Shown here: positions 39,601 to 48,815 of the stretch, one piece after another
Layout of the letters: every line of letters starts with the position of its first letter
How positions within the stretch are numbered: the stretch's first letter is position 1
Assembly: GCA_013400975.1 (NCBI GenBank)
Contig: WBMZ01012197.1
Coordinates: forward strand, 62,001 to 126,000
Length of the DNA: 64,000 nt
DNA from: Atrichornis clamosus
Lineage: Eukaryota > Chordata > Aves > Passeriformes > Menuridae
Direction: 5' to 3'
Program-made: the position numbers and the translations under genes
The notes under the pieces: generated by a model
The model's database searches: none
Seen by the model: the letters and a program-made list of their open reading frames with translations, nothing else
Told to the model about the DNA's origin: nothing

Positions 39601-42600
39601 TCCTCACCACCAGAAACAGTCACTGAAGAGGAAATAAACTTCCGAAATGACAATCTGAAACAACTGAACCGTAAAGTTCATTGCTAAGTCTGATTATTGA
39701 GAAGCTGACTTAGTCCTGAAGCACGAGACCTTTTTTTTTTTTTAGATCTTGTATAATGCGATGTTTGCATGGATAAAGGGAATACATTTGATAATCCAGT
39801 GAAGACATCCTGCTAAGCTCTTTAGTGTCACTGAAACTTAATGGCAATGAGTTTCACAGATTAACTGTGCATTTTAAAAAAGATCTTTTTCATTATCCAT
39901 TTTAAGTTCTCAGTCTTCCCATTTTACAGAATGTATTAGAGCAGTTAAGAACAACAATACATGATTTACCATTTCTTAATCTAAATTTATAAAATAATAA
40001 ATGGTAAAATCCCTTCTACTTGGATCTTTAACAGTCCTTGGTGTTTTCAAGCTCTCACATAAAACACTACCGAACGTATTGCTTAATGCACATGCAGAAT
40101 TTCCAATTCTGTTAGCATAGAGATGTTCTAGAGAAAAATCTCACAAGCTTTTAGTTGATGAAATAGTGGAGCATAAATGGTCAATGCTTTTAAAAGCACT
40201 GCTGAGTAAGGTAGATAAAGCTTGCTGATACCTAGATAAAAGCAAACCAATATGGATTTGACAAGAAGGGAGAGTTGATTCACCTTAACTTTTCAAGTGA
40301 GAATTTCTCCCCTTTCAGTAGACTTGCTGAAGCAAGAAATTTCCTTTCATCTATGACATCCTTGAATTCTCCTCCTCAATTTTTGCAAGTTGTACCTAAA
40401 AGGTTTTGGATTCACGTGAGAACCTCGCCCTAAGAGTTAAACCAGAGGCCCTCCAAACTGGGAAGGACTTTGGTTTAAGTAGAGCCCTAGTGTGATTTGA
40501 CAGATTTTGTTATCTTTCCAAGTAGTTTCTGAAGCAGCTGTGGAATCTGCAGGACTGGATCAGTGACAATGTGAAAGTGGAATGTGGCAGTGGTGGTTAT
40601 TCCTGCCTGTCTCTGGATGAAATCCTGATCTTAATATATGACTACATTTTTGAATAACAGTGATTCCCATTATTTCTACTGAGTGATCTGTCACAACATT
40701 CATATTCCTCTATACAAAGCTCAGATCTGTTGGTTACAAGATCAAATCCTTTTGCAAAAATTAACATAATTTTAGGAATTAGACTGGTAATCCCAAATTT
40801 ACCTACGAGGAAATGCTTCCTTATCTGAACCAGAACAAAATGAATATACAGACCTCCCTACCTGAAGGAATTATTTCAGGAAAAACACAGTTTTATCTTC
40901 ACTTCATCCAAGACTGGCCCAAAGATCCCATAGAGGAAAGTTATGGCTGACTTGTAGCTGTGAAGGAAAACTCTTTGAGTTTAACCTGTAACTGAAACGG
41001 AGATGGCTGTGCACAGATCAGATTTGTTCAGCTCTGCTGTGCTTTATGAAGACAGCCAAGGAAGCAGCAGGACACTGTGCTGCAGTTTGCTTTTAGGAAA
41101 TGTCTCAATCTAACAAGCTGCTGCTGGGTATGAGCAGTGATGTCTCAATGAAGGAGAGGAGAAGCCTTTATCTTGTGAAACTCCAATAGCAACACTCTGA
41201 TCCATAAGATAACAAAGCCTTTGAAGGATGATTTTATTCAACTTGTGATGAGTGGATTGCACACTGTGCTGTACCACCTTCACCAATTACAGTGACTCAG
41301 GTCAGAAATATCATGTTACCTTTTAGGTCAATTTTAGGTTTTGCCTGAGAACAACTGCTGCTGCATGAACTACAGGTGTTCTCATTCCAATTGATGATGA
41401 AGCTGACATGACTGCTGGCTTTTAGTAAAAATTAATCTATAAATTTTTGATAAATTTAATACATCAGTATTTGCTAGCTCCTTTTGAACAAGCATATGTG
41501 CATCCTGCCATCAAACAGAAGGAAACAATCACACTGATAAACTAAAACCAAGTTCCTTTCTATAACAGAGAGATAATTTTCAGCTTTCCAAAAATCTGAC
41601 TATTTTGCAAGTGTTGTTCAAAGGGAAAACTGACCGTTCTAGTGATAACTTCAAACACCTTCAGCCGTTTTGTGGTTGTGTTATCAACCTTTAGCAGCTT
41701 TGTAATCCATGGCAAAGTAAGGAAATACTGTATCTTCATTTAATTTGCTTTCAAGACCTCCCAGTAATCTGACATTTTTAAAGCTTATCTTATTTTCCAG
41801 GTCATCGGTTTGTTTGTTCAGAGAGCTTGCTGTTCTTGGCATTCTGAGTTGGAGAAGTGTCCCGTTCACTGATTGCTATCTTCAGGTCTTCCATTCTCCT
41901 CTAAGCCTCTGCAGGCTTGACTGAACATTCTAAACATCTTTTTCATGCACATATTTTAGCCTGGATTACAACTCATCTGACACTAATAGCTGGAGGGTTA
42001 ACACAAAACAAGCACAGCATCTCATCAGTTATGCCTCCTGCTTGTGCAAAAATGGAATTTGGAAATCCTGATTCTCACACCTACTGGGATATTAAAAACA
42101 AAAGCCAAACCCCTTAAAGAACAATAAAAAACCCTTCAATTTTTTTGGCACTATAAGGTTTCACTTGCTTTCACCCAAATAACTGAAGGCATCAATTCTA
42201 ACATTTGGAAAATACCAATTTTCACCAGGGAAAATGTTGAGATATGGTTTAAACCAATACCATTGTGACTTGCAGAAAACTAAAGAGTCAACATGCTTTT
42301 TGGAATAAGTGAATGAGAGAAGAGTGACCCATTGCCTTTGAAAGGAAGGGCAGAAGGTATCCCAGTCACAGTGCAAGAACACGGCACATTCCAACAGCAC
42401 CATCTCCAGGGCAGTGTCAGAATCCATGACAGGCTGTTCCTGCCCTCTCACCACGCAGAGAAGCAGCTGCTCCTTCCTGCCTGGTCCCCTGCCACATCAG
42501 CCACTTGATGTGGCTGAACAATGACTGCAAAGTTCTTTCTCACTTGGATCTCTGCCCCAGGCTGGTTCACCACAGCTGAGCTCATGAACGGGGCACAAAG

Positions 42601-45600
42601 AGCTGGGCACAAGGGAATCTCCTGATGGCTCCATAACCAAAATCAACCTCACTTTCTCCAGCTTCCCCTGGAGACAGGAGAATAAAACAGGTTCCTGTAT
42701 AGGGGCTTGAGAGCACAAACTCCTCCAATTCTTTAACTTGCCCTCTAAAGGTACCTGCTTCTCGCCAATTAATTTTGGAGAAGTCTAGAGAGACTGCACT
42801 CCTATCAAGGGTTATTCTAGCAATTTTCTGGTATAGACAATGGAGAAAGAAAACCAGGACAAGTGGCAGTCAGTTTATGGTAAACTCTAACTATGCTCAC
42901 ACAGAGATTTCTATTACCTTAAGTCAACTTTAAAACTGTTTTAACTAAAAGTCACTGCAGTTTTTTTGTACAGAATATGGAGAAAGAAAACCAAATAACA
43001 CAGTCATGATATATTTTCTAGGGCTCACACCTGACAAAATTTTTAACTTCCTACCATTAGGTTATTGTTACAATGAATTAGATAATGCAGGTTTGAGGCT
43101 ACTTTGGAATTGGTTTGTGTAATAACTTTGGAAGACATATTCTAACACATCCACAGCTGTGGTCAGCACTCAGGGAATTCACACTGTGCCCATGTGACTG
43201 ACTGCAACTGATGTTGTGACCAGCTCTACTGGATGCAATACTCAGGGGACAAAGCATATTCACTGCTAAAGGTCTTGCAAGACAGAGAGAACATTATTTT
43301 ATAGATACTCTATTATTACTTTTTTACACAGTTTATTTTGGGAGTGCTGCAGTGATGTTGCAGTGTAGTTAATTAGCATCTGTTGCATTCTTGGGCATGT
43401 GAGGTAAAGTCAGCACAGCACCTCTCATGAGTCACAGATCTGTTAATTTCTATTGTACTTCTCAGTATTTGCCTTCTATTTCTGCTGAGAAATTAGGTAG
43501 TTTCTTATAACATAAAAACACTTTCTTAACGTAAAAATTCAGGAGAATGGATCTGATTCAATGGAACATGGCTATTGTGACATATTAGTGAACCTGCAAG
43601 ACAAACTCCAAATATCAGGTACTGTTTCTAGTAAATTTAAAAAAATCTTTTCTGATATACAACATAACAAATATTTAAAAATATCTTGTTAGCTACCTAA
43701 AATAAATATACTTTGAAAAAATGACAATGTAATAAAACTCTTTACTTTCTCCCTTTTCAACAGTATATATAGGACAGTTCACAACTGAGTAAGTGACTAA
43801 AAAAGCTGAGCAGTACCTTGGGGTTTTCTTGGGAGCCTGAGGTGGTGAGGAATGGCTCGCTGTGCTCTGTTCAGGGCTCTCTGGAGGCTTTTCCTGCATT
43901 TCTCCTTTGTCTTTTGCCAGTGCCTCTGCGATAGCAGACTCCACGCCACCCTTGTGTGGGAGGTCAGCCCTGGGCTCTGCTTGTGCCGGCTCACACCTGT
44001 ACATGAACACGATCGACGGCTTCTCACTGGAGTCCGACTTGGCCTCGCTGAACCAGTGGTGCCGCTGCACTGGAGGAGGCGGGAGCATGTGTATAACAGT
44101 TCCATCCAGACCCACCAACTTCCCCTTCTCTCTGTCTTTCTCTCTCTCTTCCTCATCGTCAGCTTTCCTGCGGCGGAAGAAGCTCTTGAACGATATCCAG
44201 CGTTTGGGTTTTGCATCGGGACGCCGCCCCTCGGAGTGCAGGATGGACTCGGCCTCTGTCGACCTGGTGGGGCTGTTGGGTTTCGTCCAGTTGCTGAAAT
44301 GCCTTTGCAGCAAGTTACTGGCATGGTAGGGAGAGGAGGTGGAGCGTGGAGGGGGGAATGGCGGTGCCTGCTCTGTCTGGGGACTCGTGGCACTCGGGGT
44401 TGCTCGCGCTGGCTTTGGAGAGGGCGTGGCAACTGGCTGGGAAAGTGGATCCTTCTGCATTTTAATGGTAGTGCTTTCCAGTGTCTTGGAGGACTCTGCT
44501 TCAGGCTGTGACGTAAACAGAGATTTGGGTCGTACCAGGGTGCTTTTAGTAGCTTCTCCCTCAGGGGGTAAGGAATACAGTTCTTCTACGCTACAGGACT
44601 TGGGCCCAGACTGAGGCGTTTCTGGAGGAGACTGTGGAGGCTGGATAGAAGCCACAATCTGGGAGAGCACCGTGCTTGCGTTCTCTCTGCCGCCACTGCT
44701 GCCAACAGAACCCTCCGGTGTTAGGTCTGTCTTTGCCACAGGCTCTTGCATTGCCTTTTGAACTCTGGATGGGGAGCTGTGGTCAGCACTGTGACTTCTC
44801 TGTGGGGATCTCTGGCTTTTACTGAGGCAGCTGTTGAACTCTTGAACTTTCTGAGCCACAGAGCCCAGCCTGCATTCAGAGCTACTGGCCACCCCCTTGG
44901 CTTGGGACAGCTCAGTGGGTTTACTGCCTATGGCTTCAGTCATTTTACTTTCCGTTTCTATTTCTTCATAGGTATGGCTTATCACACTGGTAGTTTTATC
45001 TTTGATGGACAGCTCCCCACTGGTCCCTAGAAAACTTTTATAGATAGCCAGGTTATCATACGCGTTTGGATTGATTACAATAGGAACTTTAACAGCATTT
45101 TTGGAACTCTTAGCGTAAGTGGGCTCATCGTGAATGATAATAGGAAAAGGTGGCATGCCAGCATTGTTGTAGCTGTTGAATTTTATCTCAGATAAATTGG
45201 GAGACTTAACTGGGATAGTTTTTGAAGAAATGTTTGTAGCTGTAGGTGAAGTAGGAGCCGACTTGTGGCTTGTCTTCCTGGGAGGAACAGAAGGTCCTGA
45301 GCTGTTTGCAATCAGCTCCACCTTAGGTATCTTCTGTCTTGGACTAGTACTAGAAGTCCACACTTCTTGGTATCTGATTGCACTGGACTTTTTCAGGTTA
45401 GTGTTTACACGTACAGGTGATGCTGCAGAGGATGCAATAGGTGTGCCTGGGGTTACTGGTGAGCTTGGGTTAGATGAAGCATTTTTGGTTTCTGAGGTTT
45501 CAGTCTGATTCTCCTTACATTCATTGGTCATGGCAGCTGATACATCCACTACGGTGTATGGCTTGCACACTGGTTGTTCCATATTCACCACCCTGTAAGG

Positions 45601-46977
45601 TTTAGCTTGCTCCTCCACAGGCACCAAATTAATAGTTACAGCTTGACCAGCAACATCTGAAGAACTTTTACTCTCTTGCGTATCAGTCTGCACAGCAATT
45701 TTGCCATCCTTCTCCTCCAGGCGAAGTGCAAGGACTGCCTTGTGAGTTTCCAGATTTTTCAGAACATTTCTGGGTGCTTTTGACGCATCCTTCACTTGTT
45801 GATTGTCACAAAGACTTTCATATTCTGGTTCAATCAATTTGAGGTCCTGAGGAGTGCTAGGAGATAACCCTCCATTACAGAGCTTCTGGGAAGAACTGCT
45901 GGTTGTCCCAGAACGAGACTCTTCTGTCAAAGAAGAATCAGGAGATGTAGAATCAGAAGATACCATGCTCTGCATGCTCTCTTGCCCATAAAGAATCACA
46001 GTCTCTTCCCCGTAACCATTTAAAATTTCATCATAGCTGTCATCATAATCCACTGCACAGATCCGCTGGAGAGACTTATTCCGAAGGGGCACGGTATTCC
46101 ATTTTTTGTCAACACAGAATGGAACAGGAGACAAAGTGTTAGCTCTGAAATTGGCAAAGCGAGGTTGGCCCCTCATGCGAATTTCCATTGCTAGCAACTC
46201 TTCATCACTTTCATCCCAGCTCTCGTGCTCTTCCTGCATGCTGCCAAAAAACGTATCATCCTCACTCTCATCTCCACTAGAGAACTCTGGATAACAGAAA
46301 CGTCCACCTTCATTACTTATGACTTCAGTGCTTCCACTCAGAATAACATGCTTACTGTGTGAATCCTTCATTCCAGCCACCATGCAGCTCGGAGGGATCT
46401 TCCTTTCTAATGATTTTTTGTAACAATTATTTATCCTTCCCAAGAAGGTTTCTCTTGAGTTTGTTTCATTTCCAGTGAGCTGAGGTGTGGTATCCAAACC
46501 TGCGATCTCCTTCAAAACTTCTGTCAGTCCATTATTGTTGTTATTTGGTATCTTACCCACGCCCTCGTTGTTGCCGTAAGGCCTTGGAACATGGCTGTAA
46601 CCTTCGATCTCCTCTTCATTGTTGTTGTTCAGTGGTTTTTTGTTCAAGACCGCCTTGTTCCGGTTCCACCCCACAGGCAGGGGTTTATTCTCACACTGCT
46701 CCAGCGTGGTGAGCTCGCCACACAGCCCCTGTCCGTCCGCCACCATCATGGTGGGTTTCACAGCTATCGTGGGTTTCTTGGCCACAGGCGGTCGGAAGTT
46801 CCCGCTATTTCTCCCACGCTGGCTGTTACTTTGGTTTGCATTGGGTTTCAGGTTTCCATGCGAGAGGGGCTTTTTTTCCGACACCGGGGGTAACTGGTGC
46901 AAGCTCTTGGGCTTGAAGCAGTTCTTGCATTCACCGGGTTTCCAGACGTGTTCAGTGAAGGTGTTGCAAGCAGACAT
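17473..46977 (-). CDS. PEAK1: PEAK1 gene, spliced coding region (four coding exons)
   Basis: PEAK1 is a cytoplasmic, actin- and focal-adhesion-associated pseudokinase scaffold acting downstream of Src-family kinases and growth-factor receptors (family knowledge). Seen here: exons 46977-43817 (3161 nt), 35757-35561 (197 nt), 28407-27659 (749 nt) and 18630-17473 (1158 nt) sum to 5265 nt, or 1754 residues plus a TAG stop. Intron phases are 2, 1 and 0, and every intron is GT-AG. Residues 1-1053 are a long, probably disordered Ser/Pro/Asn-rich region. Residues 1054-1369 carry Tyr and proline-rich docking motifs and the start of the kinase fold. Residues 1370-1754 are the rest of the pseudokinase and the C-terminal helical region. 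The N-terminus, the YSNLG, PPPLPKK and NPTYD motifs, and the kinase core match remembered mammalian PEAK1 closely. The related PRAG1 and PEAK3 fit much less well. Identity is confident; exact splice sites are predictions. Confidence 0.96.
18631..27658 (-). other. PEAK1: PEAK1 intron between coding exons 3 and 4
   Basis: This is about 9.0 kb, phase 0, with donor AAG|gtaaga and acceptor ccccccag. I saw no extra exon with support from PEAK1 homology and no recognisable transposon. An A-run lies near 20751-20764 and a short CA run near 19936-19947. The remainder is AT-rich unique sequence. Confidence 0.85.
27659..28407 (-). CDS. PEAK1: PEAK1 coding exon 3 (residues 1120-1369, docking motifs and start of kinase fold)
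   Basis: This 749-nt exon has acceptor attccacag|gacagtcc and donor gtcaag|gtaagag. It carries the main adaptor-docking cluster. PPPLPKK at residues 1161-1167 is the family CRK SH3-binding motif. RANTEP follows with Thr1174, a reported 14-3-3-type phosphosite in human PEAK1. ANPTYD has Tyr1198 in an NPxY motif, equivalent to the human Tyr1188 SHC1-binding site. The region RGVQKPQRQALYRG then leads into the helical segment (REEVVGKIRSLHADSLKKLA) that precedes the pseudokinase and contributes to dimerisation in this family. The N-lobe begins in GQKDQLRFGVDSWSDFRL and ends at NNYAVK. Lys1369, the last residue, sits where the VAIK lysine of active kinases would be. The site equivalences rest on memory of the human literature. 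Confidence 0.95.
29712..29806 (-). mobile_element. CR1 LINE fragment (3' end region)
   Basis: The stretch aatcatttaggctggaaaag, followed by gatcattgagtccaactgtt and then aacctaacactgccaagccc, is the well-known avian CR1 signature read as the reverse complement of the element. Only about 95 bp is recognisable, so it is a short 5'-truncated or eroded copy inside a PEAK1 intron. Confidence 0.85.
29911..29952. repeat. Tandem duplication, 20-bp unit with 22-bp period
   Basis: The 20-nt unit gaaaagaaaaaatattagct occurs at 29911-29930 and again, identically, at 29933-29952. Identity suggests a recent duplication within the intron. Confidence 0.9.
34165..34330 (-). mobile_element. CR1 LINE fragment
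   Basis: The order of blocks (ttaggttggaagggatctct, then ccaggatcacgtccag, then tctccacagatggagattcc, then tctctgggcaacctgttcca) is typical of CR1 read as the reverse complement of its sense strand. It is diverged from the consensus and non-coding. The neighbouring sequence to about 34350 may also belong to it. Confidence 0.88.
35561..35757 (-). CDS. PEAK1: PEAK1 coding exon 2 (residues 1054-1120)
   Basis: This is a short internal exon of 197 nt. The acceptor is gtttgtttcag|tcaagtg and the donor is strong, tttag|gtgagt. It enters in phase 2 and leaves in phase 1, with Gly1120 split across the junction. Its most conserved part is the C-terminal SATYSNLG, with Tyr at residue 1116. In the PEAK family this TYSNL motif is a phosphotyrosine site of YxN type that recruits the GRB2 SH2 domain; in human PEAK1 I recall it as Tyr1107. 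The upstream part (SPRVPRAVFVKQDNG) aligns with the human SPRDPRTVVGKQDG region, and the middle is Glu/Ser-rich and variable. A wrong acceptor could shift the first few residues, but phase and alignment both support this one. Confidence 0.92.
35758..43816 (-). other. PEAK1: PEAK1 intron between coding exons 1 and 2
   Basis: This is about 8.1 kb, phase 2, with a weak donor (gtactg) and acceptor gtttgtttcag. It contains a poly-T run at 39731-39743 and a minus-strand AATAAA at 43332-43337 close to the donor. No homologous exon was seen between the flanking exons. Confidence 0.85.
39731..39743. repeat. Poly-T run
   Basis: This is thirteen consecutive T in a PEAK1 intron. No associated element was recognised. 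Confidence 0.85.
43817..46977 (-). CDS. PEAK1: PEAK1 coding exon 1 (start codon, residues 1-1053)
   Basis: This giant exon encodes the N-terminal scaffold of PEAK1. The start ATG is at 46977-46975 with A at -3. The N-terminus MSACNTFTEHVWKPGECKNC matches the mammalian start, and two upstream in-frame ATGs hit stops, which supports this choice. Visible features are Asn runs near residues 115-150, an acidic stretch near 240-260, EPTYAKSS with Tyr at about residue 621 (probably human Tyr635), many Ser/Pro phosphosite-like motifs, PPxxP SH3-type sequences, and a basic patch near 920-945 (KPKRWISFKSFFRRRK) followed by a charged E/R/K segment. The exon ends in phase 2 at CCAAG|gtactg, and the next exon restores AGT (Ser1054). 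That donor is weak; reading through it adds 41 residues before a stop at 43693. The antisense and alternate-frame ORFs over this exon are shadows. Confidence 0.95.
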
Positions 46978-47086
46978 TTTCCCGGAGCTGTGCGCTTGAT
47001 GCCGTGCTGCTCAGTGCATGGTAATCCCATCCATGTGGTTCCCCTCTGTTCATGTAGTATGGCTACTCCTTTGAGCAGTGATCATG
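46978..47086 (-). other. PEAK1: PEAK1 5' UTR part of the first coding exon
   Basis: This is about 109 nt of leader between the start codon and a predicted 3' splice site, reading tcttttgtgttcttccag on the minus strand with AG at 47088-47087. The tract is pyrimidine-rich and the only good acceptor just upstream of the ATG. Human PEAK1 also has its start codon in an internal exon after non-coding 5' exons. The leader contains five upstream ATGs (first bases at 47085, 47053, 47034, 47030 and 47019). The exact 5' boundary is inferred. Confidence 0.6.
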
Positions 47087-48790
47087 CTGGAAGAACACAA
47101 AAGAGAATGAGGATGAGAACAGGGAAATATCTGCTTGATCATTATACTTGTATTTTCTACACTAGGGACAGCTTGGAAAGAGCAAGTAGCCTTTTGCTGA
47201 CGTCTTCACTCTTTTTACATAAATTTACAAAACTATGTAACTGAAATGCAAAACCAAATTGCAAATATCCTTCTTCTCATACATAAAGAATTAAAACTTT
47301 GGCAGCTAAGCCCGATGTTACTGAAAGCAGAGAGAGAAAAATGGCAATGACTGAAAATTTGGAGTAATTCTCTTGACTAGTTCAGGACCATTGACCTTTA
47401 ATTTTGTCCAATAAAACAAATGCAGGAAGAGGATATAAACCCGAAGATTAGAGCACATTATGCTTTCACCATAACTACTCAAACATGAGAGAGAAAAGTA
47501 AGAGTATGTTTACTATCCTAAATGCAATTGAGATAATTTGTTTTAGCTTTGAATGTGAACAAGCTCAGCTTAAGTGAGAAAATATGTTCAAGCAATTCCA
47601 AACTCTGCCATTTTAGCACTTTTTTCATCAGAGTCAAATGATAACTGGAGAGGTATTTTGTCTGAACAGACAGGCTGGACTGATGTCCTGGAAAAGTCAG
47701 ATAAAAATACTGTGGAAATCTTTCTAGAAAGTCATTGTTTTTTCTCTTTTGCTTACCACAGTGTCAATAAACCATTCTGATATCCTCCAAACAAAGCTAT
47801 GGCTTTACAGTCCCTGATTTGTTTCACATGTAGCTTTTCTACCTAACCCCTCCAGAAATAACAATTGAAGAAGAACTGAAAATCTCTTTCAAAGTGAATC
47901 TTTTTATTTCCTGAAATGATCAGCCTTAAGTAGAAATCAAACATGAATCTGCTGTGCTTTATAGTCACCGGAGTATCCAGGATTTGAGAGTTTCATGAAT
48001 TAATGCCTGAAGATTTTAAGCCTTCTGAGCCAAATCCGCAAGTCTGTTCTCTTCATCACCGTTGCATAACTCAAATTATCAGAGACGTTTTACCGATGTG
48101 AAAGAATCCTTATGTCCACTGCTACTTCTGTAAACACAGGCACTGGAAATCAATAACTTTCTATTCTTACAGGCCTTGGGCTGAAAATACCCTTGCTGCT
48201 CACCCAGGTACACTGAGAGGGCACTGATGACCCCCTGCAGGTACAGACGCAGCTCCCCACAGAGCCCGTGGTGGCAGCTCAGCAGCAGGGTGGCTGTGCT
48301 GGAATTCACCACGGGCACAACTGGCTTTCATCAGCATGGCAAACAACAGGATCATTAGGAGAGCTGACACTGGGAGGCATTTGTCAGTCTCCTCACGTCC
48401 CGCTCTGTGTTTTGGCAAGGGGCTGTCCTGTGCTGGCAAACCAACAGAGCAATCTGATCCAACACCAGATGGGGCTGAAGCCTAACTCTATTAGTGTCTT
48501 CAGACACAGCCGTGCTACCAGGCCTATCACATTTCATATGCTGACTAAATATGTTTCCAGACAAAGCTTTTTGCCAAAAAGCCAGTGCCAAAAGCTTTCT
48601 TTGTATGACCTAAGAGATAGAAAGTCTGCCAGACTGAGATCTGCCCAAACTTTTAGCCTTTATTTTATGTGTACAGGGTAAAATGCCTTTGTATGTTTCT
48701 TGATCTCTCTCAAGATTTGTTGCTTCAACAAAATGCAAGGCCATACATTGTAAGCAGAAAAATATGTTAAGAAATAATTCTCCTAAAACC

Positions 48791-48815
48791 AGAGGGAGAG
48801 AGAGTGAGAGAGAGA
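48791..48815. repeat. GA-rich simple repeat
   Basis: This is a purine-only (AG/GA) stretch apart from one T, in the 5' intron. Confidence 0.8.

Noticed and set aside
43797..44432. 211-codon alternate-frame minus-strand ORF inside PEAK1
   Set aside because: The Arg/Ser/Pro-rich product is what a shifted frame of this biased exon would give; the PEAK1 frame is the conserved one.
43852..44511. 219-codon plus-strand ORF antisense to PEAK1
   Set aside because: It is a shadow of the conserved PEAK1 coding exon on the other strand, with no independent signal.
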